Positions 7,825 to 17,127 of a DNA stretch of 64,000 nucleotides are shown piece after piece (the first letter of the stretch is position 1; every line of letters starts with the position of its first letter). The DNA is from Caldatribacterium sp051549785. GTDB taxonomy: Bacteria > Atribacterota > Atribacteria > Atribacterales > Caldatribacteriaceae. The DNA lies in NCBI RefSeq assembly GCF_051549785.1, contig NZ_CP189974.1, positions 1,550,001 through 1,614,000 of the forward strand, given 5' to 3'. The translations under genes and the position numbers were made by a program. Under the pieces are notes generated by a model, which was given only the letters and a program-made list of their open reading frames with translations, was not told the origin of the DNA and did no database searches.

Positions 7825-8690
7825 GTCCCTCCTCCTTCCTGAAAGAGTGGTCCCTTCAGAGAAAATATGCCCTTGTCATCAATTTCCGCAAGATATGTCC
7901 TCGTATCGTGCCCACATACCCTGCATCCATCAATCCGTAGCGTTCGCACAACGTCTCCAACGGCCTTTCCATAGATATTGCCTGCCTGCTTTGTTGTCAC
8001 AACGAACTTGGACAGAACAATGGTGCAATCCACAATGTGGGGAACGGCATAGCCTCCTGCAGCCTCTGCGGAAGTTTCTTCGTGGCTAGAACGCTTCTGG
8101 GAGATGAAAAGCGCCGTCTGGTAAAGGGATTTCACCGTGTGGTAGAGCTTTCTCACGATACTCCTGGCCATCATTTCCTTTCCTTCATAGAGACCAGTGA
8201 TAGAATCGATGACAACGTGCCGCACTTTGTGGCGCTGCACTACACTCTCCACAAGAGAAGAAAGAGCGAGCACATCGTCCCGGAGCTCAGCGTGCTTAGC
8301 AGCATCGGCCAAGAGAACATTCTCTGTGACCTGTTCCCAGGGGACACCCAGCGATTTTGCCCGCTCCCGAACGCTCTGCACGAGAAAAGGACCCGGAAGC
8401 TCCACGGTGACGAAGAGCACCTTCTCTCCCCTCTGGGCCTGGGCGAGGGCGAATTGCTCGGCTACGAGCGACTTTCCTGTGTCGGGGACTCCGGTGAGGT
8501 GCACCACGGCAAAGCGGGGGAATCCCGGGAGAGGAACCCTCTGGGGTTTCTCATCCTTCCAGATTAAGCGAAAAAAGAGATTATCAAGCCCCGGTACCCC
8601 TGTGGGAACACCCTCAAGAGAAGGGGCCTCCCGTTCAAGCTCGGACAACGAGTACAACCCCTCAGGAGGTGCTCCTTTCTTCGGCTGCAT
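7821..8690 (-). CDS. KaiC/RecA-family ATPase
   Basis: The 289-residue RecA-fold ATPase has a Walker A loop GVPDTGKS at residues 67-74, the KaiC-type lead-in GVPTGVPGLDNLF (27-39), a catalytic Glu context FVTVELPG, and Walker B HVVIDS. A C-terminal CRVCGHD pair suggests a small metal or redox site. Single-domain KaiC homologues of about 260-290 residues (the AF_0795-like group) are, as I recall, scattered among thermophiles only. It is the first gene of the run that leads into the pilins and pilMNOPQ, with a promoter just upstream (8723-8752). A role in controlling pilus expression or assembly is inference. Confidence 0.75.
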   Translation of the reverse strand: MQPKKGAPPEGLYSLSELEREAPSLEGVPTGVPGLDNLFFRLIWKDEKPQRVPLPGFPRFAVVHLTGVPDTGKSLVAEQFALAQAQRGEKVLFVTVELPGPFLVQSVRERAKSLGVPWEQVTENVLLADAAKHAELRDDVLALSSLVESVVQRHKVRHVVIDSITGLYEGKEMMARSIVRKLYHTVKSLYQTALFISQKRSSHEETSAEAAGGYAVPHIVDCTIVLSKFVVTTKQAGNIYGKAVGDVVRTLRIDGCRVCGHDTRTYLAEIDDKGIFSLKGPLFQEGGGT

Positions 8691-8722
8691 TGGCCATTCG
8701 CCTTCCCTGAAATACAGCTCTG

Positions 8723-8752
8723 ATTATACCCTGGGGAATGAAGGAAGAACAA
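8723..8752 (-). promoter_or_regulatory. Sigma70-type promoter of KaiC-pilus operon
   Basis: On the minus strand TTGTTC (8752-8747), an 18-base spacer and a perfect TATAAT (8728-8723) lie 33 bases before the KaiC-like gene. No other obvious promoter is seen until aroB, so it may drive the whole run of about 8.7 kb. Confidence 0.6.
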
Positions 8753-8837
8753 GAGCTTAACCGATTTTAGCTTGGATGCTACGGTGTTTCCTTGGCTTCT
8801 CCTCGGCTCGTATTCCGCTTTCTTGCCGCCGTCCTAG

Positions 8838-9592
8838 CTATGCTCGAACAGGGGCCCTGTGTCTGTCTGTGCCGATGAAGAAAAATAGCGAAAACGGCCC
8901 GGAGGAAGAATGAAGCCCGAACCGGGTTGGCTGGGAAGAGACTCTTCCGTCCCGGGTGATGAAGACGTGCTCTTCGTACGCATGGAAGCCCTGCATTTTC
9001 AGCCAGCGAGCCATTTCTTTCTTGAGCGTCCTGCCCATGTACGCTTCCCGGTCCTTGCTTCCCTTCCCCGTGACAAGAAGCGACCCTTTGATGAGGTTCA
9101 CCCGGTCAGCGGTTAAGCCCAGAAGCTCAGAGAGGCGAAGCCCCGTGTCTAAAAAGGTCAAGAGCATGACGTAGTTGCGGAAGCCTTCCCAGGTCTTCTT
9201 GTTCGCCGCTTTGAGCAAAGCCATAACCTGCTCGTCGTTGAGCACATGGGGAACTGCTTCGGTAGCCTCGGGCGCTTGAGCGTTGCGGCGAGGTCTTCTT
9301 CGATGTGCCCCTCTTCGTAGAGGAAGTGTGGGAAGGTTTTGATGGCACGCACGTGGGTGTCGATTGAGGCCATCTCCAGGCGGTCAAAGAGGCTGTTGAC
9401 GTACTTACGCAAAGAAGCTCGAGTTAAGCCTTCCCGGTCCACAAAGGCGACAAAAGGCGTCAGGATTTCCTGGTACCAACGCAGGGTTTTGGCCTTTTTG
9501 CCCTCCACCCTGCCGCACAAGAGGAAATCTTCGAGGTAGAGGCTGAAGAGGGTTTCCTTTCTGGCTTTCACCCTGTTCGCCTGTCTTGCCAA
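8838..9592 (-). pseudogene. Tyrosine recombinase/integrase, frameshifted and truncated
   Basis: The N-terminal part (frame ending near 9255) is a SAM-like core-binding domain (TLRWYQEILTPFVAFVDREG). A one-base loss near 9255 (CCGAAG-CAGTTCCC where CCGAAGGCAGTTCCC is expected) shifts the frame; the other frame resumes with VPHVLNDEQVMALLK and carries the first catalytic Arg in DTGLRLSELLGL and the Lys in TGKGSKDRE. The reading then ends with unrelated residues, so HxxR, the second His and the Tyr nucleophile are missing. The gene sits 66 bases beyond tRNA-Ala, a usual place for an integrated element, and looks like the remains of one. Confidence 0.8.
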
Positions 9593-9658
9593 AAACCAGG
9601 GAAAGTGAGCAAATGTTACAGAGGCGGAAAGCGAGTTCTTATGCGGTTTTTGCGCAAC

Positions 9659-9734
9659 TGGTGGAGATGACGGGACTTGAACCCGTGACCTCCTGCTTGC
9701 AAAGCAGGCGCTCTCCCAGCTGAGCTACATCCCC
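9659..9734 (-). tRNA. tRNA-Ala (anticodon TGC)
   Basis: A complete cloverleaf reads on the minus strand: acceptor GGGGATG pairing with CATCTCC (one G-U), D arm AGCTCAGCTGGGAGAGC, anticodon stem CCTGC/GCAGG around TTTGCAA with anticodon TGC, and TTCAAGT in the T loop. The 3' CCA is encoded (9661-9659). It lies directly after the 16S processing stem, as in ordinary rRNA operon spacers. Confidence 0.97.
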
Positions 9735-9741
9735 ACATCCT

Positions 9742-9773
9742 GCACCTTGAGAAGAAAATATTCCGCCTACTTC
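9742..9773 (-). other. Pre-16S processing stem, 3' strand
   Basis: This segment is the reverse complement of 11431-11462: 17 perfect pairs (9757-9773 with 11431-11447) and, after a small internal loop, nine more pairs (9742-9750 with 11454-11462). Pairing would loop out the whole 16S rRNA, the substrate arrangement cut by RNase III. It ends 8 bases from the tRNA-Ala gene. Confidence 0.85.
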
Positions 9774-9781
9774 CCTCTGGA

Positions 9782-11369
<1,588 letters not shown>

Positions 11370-11430
11370 AAACCTGTTCAGTCCTCACAGAGGACCTGAT
11401 TTCCTGGTTCCTGTACGGTACCACCTTCAG

Positions 11431-11462
11431 GAAGTAGGCGGAATATTCACTTGTCAAGGTGC
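11431..11462 (-). other. Pre-16S processing stem, 5' strand
   Basis: This is the 5' strand of the stem that pairs with 9742-9773 across the 16S gene (17 + 9 base pairs). It lies about 60 bases before the mature 16S 5' end. Confidence 0.85.
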
Positions 11463-11496
11463 GCCTTTTTGCCCTGGGGGAGCCAGGGCAAGAGAT

Positions 11497-11525
11497 AATT
11501 TAGCACAGGGGTGAGGAATTGTCAA
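11497..11525 (-). promoter_or_regulatory. rRNA promoter
   Basis: On the minus strand TTGACA (11525-11520), a 17-base spacer and TAAATT (11502-11497) form a strong sigma70-like promoter. Start of transcription would be near 11490. A leader hairpin follows at once (GCCCTGG/CCAGGGC, 11489-11471), then the processing stem and the 16S gene. Confidence 0.8.
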
Positions 11526-11531
11526 CAAGAG

Positions 11532-11547
11532 CCCGAAAAAATTCGGG
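11532..11547 (-). terminator. Hairpin after nitroreductase gene
   Basis: CCCGAA and TTCGGG (11532-11537, 11542-11547) can pair around a 4-base loop directly after the stop of the nitroreductase gene and before the rRNA promoter. The T-rich run is in the loop rather than after the stem, so termination is only possible, not shown. Confidence 0.4.
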
Positions 11548-11548
11548 A

Positions 11549-12217
11549 TTACCGTACTCTCCCAACAGGCATGAGGTAGAGAGGGTGCTCGCTTAGCGGA
11601 AGATTCAGGACTTTCTTCACCCCCTCATCCTGGAAAGCTCCAACTACGACGGTTCCAAGACCAAGAGCCTCAGCCTGGAGGTAGACGTTCTGTGCGGCAT
11701 GACCGGCTTCCATGTACACATACCGGATGCCCCGCTCGCCGTACTTCCGGGTTGTCCGTTCGTAAACCGCAGCGAGGACAAGGACTACCGGCGCTTCACG
11801 AATCCAGCGCTGGAAGAGCGCCACCCTGTACAGGTCTTCTCTCCTGTCACCCTCAAGAACCCGCAAAAGTGCGTGCTCTTCAGGGAGGTACCGGTACACT
11901 CCGGGCAAAAGGCCCTCGACCTCCCCGGCAACGATATAGACCTCCAGGGGATACAGCGCTCCTGCTGAGGGAGCCGTACGGAAGCCCTGTGCTCTGTCCG
12001 TGACGCCCTGGGCTGCCCAGAGGAGCTGGGCGATTTCTGGAAGAGTCAGAGGGGATCGGGCAAAAGAGCGTTGTGAACGACGCCGCAGGAGCGCTTCCTC
12101 AACAGAGGTGTCGCTATCAAACCGTGGGGAGGGCAGGGCAATCCTCTCCTCAGCATATCCCCGTATCCCCCACCACCCCACAAAAAGCAGAACAAGGAAA
12201 AACAGCACCACGCGCAC
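11549..12217 (-). CDS. Secreted SagB-type nitroreductase-fold protein
   Basis: The 222-residue protein starts with a signal peptide (MRVVLFFLVLLFVGWWGIRGYAEE). The body is an FMN-type nitroreductase fold of the SagB/ThcOx group: RRRSQRSFARSPLTLPEIAQ near the N-terminus, TAPSAGALYPLEVYIV (about 81-96), and YMEAGHAAQNVYLQAEALGLG (about 168). These enzymes oxidise azolines to azoles in peptide natural products or act as flavin reductases; no peptide precursor or cyclodehydratase gene is nearby, so the substrate is unknown. Export is unusual for a flavin enzyme and may mean a periplasmic redox role. The GTG start has AAAGGAGGG upstream. Confidence 0.8.
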   Translation of the reverse strand: MRVVLFFLVLLFVGWWGIRGYAEERIALPSPRFDSDTSVEEALLRRRSQRSFARSPLTLPEIAQLLWAAQGVTDRAQGFRTAPSAGALYPLEVYIVAGEVEGLLPGVYRYLPEEHALLRVLEGDRREDLYRVALFQRWIREAPVVLVLAAVYERTTRKYGERGIRYVYMEAGHAAQNVYLQAEALGLGTVVVGAFQDEGVKKVLNLPLSEHPLYLMPVGRVR

Positions 12218-12238
12218 TTTTTCCCTCCTTTCAGGGCA

Positions 12239-13216
12239 TTACCGATTCTCGTCCTCCCCGCAGAGAACCCTCTTGAGGTAGCGGAGTGATTGCCGCAGCA
12301 TGGGGCCAAGAAGGCGATCGCTGTAATCCCGGCCAAGTTTTGGTCCAGGGAGTTCGAGATACCCCACGATGCGCTGTTTGGGGAGGAGATGGCGCTTCTC
12401 AAAGAGCAGGGACCGGATGCTTCGCACATCCACCACACCCCGAGCGAGGTTCTCCGGCTCAAACCCAAAGGTCTCGTGGTACATGGCATCGGTGTTTTTC
12501 CAGTGGAATTCATGGAGATACGGGAATGTGGCCACAAAAAGCGATACGTGGTCCTCGCGGAGCCTCCCCTCTTCGTCCACAAAGCCGTGGGAGACGTCGG
12601 CACAGAAGCCAAAGCGGGCTGCCGTATCCCTGTGCTTTTGCCAGTAGGCGGTTAGCTCCTCTCCGATTGCCCTGACCTCGCGGGCAGTGCAGGGAGGCTC
12701 AGCGTAACACGACATGGGCTCTACGGTGAGCCACTCAAGACCCCAGGACTTCGCGTAGTGCAGGAGTTCCTTGATCTTCTCAAGGTATCTCCGGATGCCC
12801 CTTTCCCGGAAACCCAGACGGTCTCGAGGGAAAGCCCCCATAGAGGCACCGCAGGACGAAGCCCCAAGAAGGGCAGCCACCTCAATGAGTCTCCGGTAAT
12901 TGCGCTCTGTGACGGCCGCCATCTCCGGGTCCTCTGAGAGGAATCCCCCAAGTTCCCGGTACGCCGAGAACACACTCGATATGGTAATACCCCGCTTTTT
13001 TGCCTCTTCCCGCAACCTCAGGAAATACGAATCAGGGAGGAAGTAGAGCTCAAAGAACGTCCCGAGCTGGAGGTGCGTGACGCCTTCTTCAGCCATGAGG
13101 TCGAAGAGCCACTGGAACGAGTACCGGTACGTGATGGGGTCGCTTTTTACCCCAAGTAAGAGCTCCAGAGACACCGGCGCCTTCTGGCATTCCTCCTGCG
13201 GCAGCCTCTCCTGCAT
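12239..13216 (-). CDS. Sugar phosphate isomerase/epimerase-like TIM-barrel protein
   Basis: The 325-residue protein has the xylose-isomerase-like TIM barrel (AP-endonuclease 2 family): VTHLQLGTFFELYFLP, a strand with LTVEPM providing a metal-binding Glu, FCADVSHGF with Asp and His, and HEFHWKNTDAMYHETFGF near the end, all typical metal-ligand contexts. Members isomerise or epimerise ketoses and related sugars. The gene is followed on the same strand by the nitroreductase (21 bases) and preceded by an SDR dehydrogenase (9 bases), a pairing seen in sugar or polyol catabolic operons; the substrate cannot be read from sequence. Confidence 0.75.
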   Translation of the reverse strand: MQERLPQEECQKAPVSLELLLGVKSDPITYRYSFQWLFDLMAEEGVTHLQLGTFFELYFLPDSYFLRLREEAKKRGITISSVFSAYRELGGFLSEDPEMAAVTERNYRRLIEVAALLGASSCGASMGAFPRDRLGFRERGIRRYLEKIKELLHYAKSWGLEWLTVEPMSCYAEPPCTAREVRAIGEELTAYWQKHRDTAARFGFCADVSHGFVDEEGRLREDHVSLFVATFPYLHEFHWKNTDAMYHETFGFEPENLARGVVDVRSIRSLLFEKRHLLPKQRIVGYLELPGPKLGRDYSDRLLGPMLRQSLRYLKRVLCGEDENR

Positions 13217-13225
13217 CGTTGCACC

Positions 13226-13954
13226 TCACCTCCAGGGCTCGTTCGAAGCCCGGCGAACGTTCACCTCGTCGATGACCGCGTTTTTGCCCCGCATGGTGAG
13301 CAAAAACCAGACGATTTCGGCAATCTCTTCCGGAGTGATGAGCCGTTCTCCAAGAAGGTCCGGGCGCATGGCGGCAATGAGGTCCGTCCCCACGCCTCCA
13401 GGAGCGATAACGTGCACCCGGATTCCTTCCGGGTGCAGTTCTCGAGCAAGAACCTTCGTAAAACCCATGAGGGCGTGTTTTGAGGCCGTGTAGGCTCCCT
13501 GGTGAATGTAGCCCTTCGTTCCCACCACAGAGGAGATATTGATGATGGTGGCCAGCGCAGAACGGCGGAGGTACGGCAGGGCTTCTCGACAGATGAGAAA
13601 GGGAGCGCGGACGTTCACAGCCATCTGGAATTCCCATTCTTCAAGTGTCGTTTCTTCAAGGGGCTTCGACAGGGCAACCCCTGCATTGTTCACCACAACA
13701 TCCAAACGCCCGAAGTATTCTCCGGCTTCACGCACAAGGCGGGCAGGGAAAGTAGGATCCGCAAGGTCCCCAGCGCAAACGAAGACCTCGGCACCAAGTG
13801 CCGAGAGCTCGGTCTTCAGGGCTTCCAGTGCCTCCTGAGAACGGGCACAGAGCGCAAGGTGCAATCCCTTTTCCGCAAGAGTTCTGGCAATGGCGCGGCC
13901 AATCCCACGACTGGCTCCCGTAACAAGAGCAACCTTCCCTCTCCACTCTTCCAT
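13226..13954 (-). CDS. Short-chain dehydrogenase/reductase
   Basis: This is a classical SDR of 242 residues. The Rossmann motif TGASRGIG is at 12-19, the NNAGV motif follows the fourth strand, and the catalytic Ser (INISSV) and YTASK (Tyr and Lys) are intact. NAD(P)-dependent oxidation or reduction of a hydroxyl group is expected. The C-terminus (NVRRASNEPWR) is typical of FabG/3-oxoacyl reductase-like members, but the neighbouring TIM-barrel gene points to a sugar or polyol rather than a fatty acid substrate. The gene is first in its operon, divergent from the riboswitch-chemoreceptor unit. Confidence 0.85.
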   Translation of the reverse strand: MEEWRGKVALVTGASRGIGRAIARTLAEKGLHLALCARSQEALEALKTELSALGAEVFVCAGDLADPTFPARLVREAGEYFGRLDVVVNNAGVALSKPLEETTLEEWEFQMAVNVRAPFLICREALPYLRRSALATIINISSVVGTKGYIHQGAYTASKHALMGFTKVLARELHPEGIRVHVIAPGGVGTDLIAAMRPDLLGERLITPEEIAEIVWFLLTMRGKNAVIDEVNVRRASNEPWR

Positions 13955-14020
13955 GACATTCCCCCCAGAGCCTCTCTCTATCTTAGCACAAAAATTCTAC
14001 AGGATTTTTCCCTAACCCCT

Positions 14021-14049
14021 TTAGAACGTATTCCCTCGGCCGATATAAT
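14021..14049 (+). promoter_or_regulatory. Promoter of the riboswitch-chemoreceptor unit
   Basis: A perfect TATAAT lies at 14044-14049, with a weak -35 (TTAGAA, 14021-14026) 17 bases upstream. Transcription would start near 14056, exactly at the foot of the riboswitch. Confidence 0.65.
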
Positions 14050-14053
14050 ACTT

Positions 14054-14155
14054 TGGAGCCCGGGGATGAAAGGGCAAACTCCCCGAAAGGGGAGGGCGCA
14101 AAGCCACAGGCCTACGGTGTTTTTCCACCACGGCGGCTGGGCTGCCAAGCTCCGG
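14054..14155 (+). promoter_or_regulatory. Cyclic di-GMP-I (GEMM-I) riboswitch
   Basis: The conserved GEMM-I core is present in order: AGGGCAAAC (14071-14079), a stem capped by a GAAA tetraloop (CTCCCC-GAAA-GGGGAG), GGGCGCAAAGCC (the tetraloop-receptor side, 14093-14104), AGGCCTACGG, then a second helix closing with GGCTGGGCTGCC. P1 can close by GGAGC (14055-14059) with GCTCC (14149-14153). Downstream, AAGTAC/GTACTT (14160-14175) forms a short hairpin before the GGGGGGG ribosome site of the chemoreceptor gene, suggesting control of translation start rather than a terminator. The RNA would tie chemoreceptor output to the c-di-GMP level. Confidence 0.9.
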
Positions 14156-14194
14156 CACCAAGTACTCCAGTACTTCACTTTGGGGGGGAACCAC

Positions 14195-16084
14195 ATGGAA
14201 CGGTGGCATTTCTCCTTTTCGCTCAAGGTTCGCCTTGCCCTTCTTGGAATCCTTGCGGTTGTGGCTTCAGCACTGGCTGTCGGGCTTTTCAGTCTCTCTC
14301 TGAGCCAGAAGGAAATGCTGAAGAAGCGCCAGGAAGCGACACAGTTCATCGTTGAAGCGGCAATGTCCCAGATTCAGGCTCAGTATGAAGCCTTCCAGAA
14401 GGGAACCATCTCTGAGGACGAGGCCAAAGCCCGGGCCCTGAGTATCCTCGAGCGTCTCCGGTATGAAGGAGAAAACTACGTGTGGGTGAACGACCTGAAA
14501 CCCTCTATGGTCATGCACCCCACAAAGCCTGAGCTCAACGGGCAGGACCTCACCGATTACAAGGACCCTCAGGGGAAACGGCTCTTTGTTGAAATGGTGA
14601 AGGTCTGCAAGGAGCAAGGAGCAGGCTTTGTGGATTACCTCTGGCCAAAACCAGGCTTCACCGAGCCCGTCCCCAAGGTTTCCTACGTGGCACTCTTCAA
14701 GCCCTGGGGATGGATTGTGGGAACCGGAGTTTACCTCGACGATGTCCGGGCCTACATGAGGGGAATAACCCTGCGAATGGTGGTCACTATCGCCATTGCC
14801 GTTGCTGTCCTTGCCGTCGTCTTCCTGCTCCAGGCCTTTGCCATCGCCCGTCCTGTTGAGGTGCTCGTTCGCCATGCAGAACGTGTGGCCAGGGGAGACC
14901 TCAGCAATAACCTCGCTGTGTCTCGCCGGCGCGATGAAATCGGCCGGCTCTCTCAGGCCTTCCACGCCATGGTTGAAAGCCTCAAGGATATGATCCAGAG
15001 CGTTTTCCACACAACCGATGCTCTGGCCTCTTCAAGCAATGAGGTGTCTGCATCGGTGGAGGAGGTGGCCAAAGCTACCGAAGAGATCGCCCAGACCATC
15101 GCCCAGGTGGCTGAAGGTTCCACCCGCCAGAGCGAAGAGCTCAACGCCATTGACGAGGAGACCAAAAACATCGCCAGAAGAGCCGACCAGGTTTTTGAAG
15201 CCACGGAACGCAACACTCAAGCGGTGCTCAACATTACCGCCCACATGGAGGAGAACATGAGAGCGCTGGCAGCGATTGAGGAGGCCCTCGAAAAAACCGC
15301 CCAGGAGGCGCAGAATGATAAAGAAGCGGCGGAAAAAGGGAAAGAATCGCTTAAGGTGCTTGGAGAAAGCATCCAGCTGATTTCCCGGGGTGCCCAGGAG
15401 GTTGCTCAGGCGATTCAAACCCTGAATGCCCGGTCTGAGGAAATCAGCAGCATCGTCGGCATCATCACGAGCATCGCCGAACAGACCAACCTCCTTGCCC
15501 TCAATGCTGCGATTGAAGCTGCCAGAGCCGGAGAGGCAGGGCGAGGATTCGCCGTGGTGGCAGAAGAAGTGCGCAAACTCGCTGAGGAATCCTCCCAGGC
15601 TGCAGAACGCATTGCCCGGCTCATTGAGGAGATCAAAAAGGACATGGCCCGAGCTTCAGAGAGCATGCACGAGGCAGAGGAAGAGGTGGAACGAGGAGTT
15701 GCCCGGCAGAACGAGGTGAACAGGAATTTCGAATCCATCATCGCCTCCGTTGACCGGACGCTCCAGGAAATCCAGGGACTGTACCAGGCCCTCCACCGGG
15801 CAAAGGAATCCCTGAACGAAACCCTCAAGGAAACTGAGACCATCGCCCGGCTCTCTGAAGAGAACAACAGGGTACTCAACGAAATCGCCCAGGCTATTAA
15901 GGTCGTCACGGACAAAATCGCCGCCGCAGCCTCGGTGTCTGAAGAGAACGCCGCAGCCAGCGAGGAAGTCTCCGCTTCTGCGGAAGAGCAGAACGCTTCC
16001 CTTCAGGAAATCACCAAGGCCACCGGAGCTCTGGCTCAGCTTGCGGAAGAGCTCAAAGAGAAGGTCAAGCGCTTCACGGTTTAG
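14195..16084 (+). CDS. Methyl-accepting chemotaxis protein with sCache sensor
   Basis: The 629-residue chemoreceptor has one transmembrane helix at about 11-32, an extracytoplasmic single-Cache (sCache_2) sensor with YVWVNDLKPSMVMHP and FKPWGWIVGTGVYLDDV, a second helix at about 190-215, a HAMP domain, and a long signalling coiled coil. The hairpin tip EISSIVGIITSIAEQTNLLA and the following NAAIEAARAGEAGRGFAVVA are the CheA/CheW contact. ATG 14195 is chosen because a GGGGGGG site precedes it and the protein then begins at the expected helix; the same frame stays open far upstream through the riboswitch, which is accidental. No CheA or CheW gene is nearby. Confidence 0.93.
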   Translation: MERWHFSFSLKVRLALLGILAVVASALAVGLFSLSLSQKEMLKKRQEATQFIVEAAMSQIQAQYEAFQKGTISEDEAKARALSILERLRYEGENYVWVNDLKPSMVMHPTKPELNGQDLTDYKDPQGKRLFVEMVKVCKEQGAGFVDYLWPKPGFTEPVPKVSYVALFKPWGWIVGTGVYLDDVRAYMRGITLRMVVTIAIAVAVLAVVFLLQAFAIARPVEVLVRHAERVARGDLSNNLAVSRRRDEIGRLSQAFHAMVESLKDMIQSVFHTTDALASSSNEVSASVEEVAKATEEIAQTIAQVAEGSTRQSEELNAIDEETKNIARRADQVFEATERNTQAVLNITAHMEENMRALAAIEEALEKTAQEAQNDKEAAEKGKESLKVLGESIQLISRGAQEVAQAIQTLNARSEEISSIVGIITSIAEQTNLLALNAAIEAARAGEAGRGFAVVAEEVRKLAEESSQAAERIARLIEEIKKDMARASESMHEAEEEVERGVARQNEVNRNFESIIASVDRTLQEIQGLYQALHRAKESLNETLKETETIARLSEENNRVLNEIAQAIKVVTDKIAAAASVSEENAAASEEVSASAEEQNASLQEITKATGALAQLAEELKEKVKRFTV

Positions 16085-16099
16085 GTTTCCTTGTCTTCA

Positions 16100-16128
16100 C
16101 CCCTCCCTAATGGTATATTAGAGAGGGG
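16100..16128 (+). other. Stem-loop between chemoreceptor and ATP-grasp genes
   Basis: CCCCTC (16100-16105) pairs with GAGGGG (16123-16128) and CTAAT (16107-16111) with ATTAG (16117-16121) around GGTAT. No T-run follows, so it is not a classical terminator. Its GAGGGG arm sits about 10 bases before the TTG start at 16138, so the hairpin could mask the ribosome site. Confidence 0.6.
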
Positions 16129-16137
16129 TGAAGGCTA

Positions 16138-17127
16138 TTGCCTGCAGCGCGAGTACTTTTGGCCTACAATCAGGCTGTGCTCTCTCAGGAAGAGGAGGAA
16201 TACTACGCAACCCAGCAGGAACTTAAGGGACAGACGCTCACCCTCATCCAGGAGGCCCTGAGAGAAACCGGATACGAGGTGGTGCTTTTCGACGTTGAAC
16301 GCCCTCTTGAGGAAGTGGTGACCCGTCTCTTGTCCGAGGACATCCACTTTGTCTTCAACGTCACCACCTGTGTCTCGTCGGTGTACAGCCAGGCACTCTT
16401 GCCTTTGCTTCTTGACGCCCTGGACATCCCTTATCTTGGTTCCCGCGCGGTGGTCCATTCACTTTGCCTAGATCGTTCTCTGACGAAGCTGGCCCTGCGG
16501 GGTCTTGGTGTCCCTACACCGTCCTTTTTCCTCTGGACTCCTCAAGCTCCCTGGCCAGAGAACATAGAATTCCCCGTTCTCGTAAAACCCCGTTTTCGAG
16601 AACACCGGGGAAGGAAGCTTGGGGGTTTCATGGTCCATGACCACAGGGATCTCGAGAGAGCCGCTCTTGAGCTTTTCGAGATGACGGGGGAAAAAGTGAT
16701 TGTCGAAAAGTACATTCCTGGAAGAGAATTCGTTGTTGGTCTTTGGGGCAACGATGAGGAAACCGCTCCTCTGCCCATCCTCGAAATCACTCCCCTCAGC
16801 AGAGATTTTCCTCCCTGCGAGGAAATCCTCAGGCGAGGAGGACGGGTTCTGGGAGTAGCAGACCTCCCTGAGGAAATCGTCCTTCAGATTCAGCGCATGA
16901 GTCTCAAAATCTTCCAGGAACTCAACATGCGCGATTACGCCACATTTCGCCTGATTCTCTCTGCGGGAGAAGCCCTGCCGCTTTTTCTTGAAATCAACGC
17001 CCTTCCGCTGCTCTACTACCGCCAGAGTCCTTTCCCAGAGATGTGCGCTGCTTTGGACATTGACTATACGGGTATGGTGCAGCGTCTCTTCCACATTGCT
17101 ATGAAACGGGTGAAAACCTGTGCTTGA
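16138..17127 (+). CDS. D-Ala-D-Ala ligase-like ATP-grasp protein
   Basis: The 329-residue protein has the Ddl plan: N-terminal Rossmann-like domain (VLLAYNQAV, then FVFNVTTCVSSVYSQALLP in the place of the NxxHG region), a central domain beginning DRSLTKLALRGLGVPTPSFF, and the ATP-grasp core with FPVLVKPRFREHRGRKLGG, VIVEKYIPGREFVVGLWG, and the metal ligand segment LFLEINALPLLYYRQSPFP (usual VNTLPG). It should join a carboxylate to an amine using ATP. The Ddl serine and NTLPG loop differ, so it is unlikely to make D-Ala-D-Ala. The start is TTG 16138. It overlaps the opine dehydrogenase by 8 bases. Confidence 0.8.
   Translation: MPAARVLLAYNQAVLSQEEEEYYATQQELKGQTLTLIQEALRETGYEVVLFDVERPLEEVVTRLLSEDIHFVFNVTTCVSSVYSQALLPLLLDALDIPYLGSRAVVHSLCLDRSLTKLALRGLGVPTPSFFLWTPQAPWPENIEFPVLVKPRFREHRGRKLGGFMVHDHRDLERAALELFEMTGEKVIVEKYIPGREFVVGLWGNDEETAPLPILEITPLSRDFPPCEEILRRGGRVLGVADLPEEIVLQIQRMSLKIFQELNMRDYATFRLILSAGEALPLFLEINALPLLYYRQSPFPEMCAALDIDYTGMVQRLFHIAMKRVKTCA

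Noticed and set aside
8700..9000. Second copy of the tRNA-Ala 3' end as an attachment site
   Set aside because: I looked for the terminal tRNA sequence beyond the integrase relic and did not find it in the window near it.
13502..14194. Upstream extension of the chemoreceptor frame to 13502
   Set aside because: It crosses the SDR gene antisense, the promoter and the riboswitch; the receptor starts at ATG 14195.
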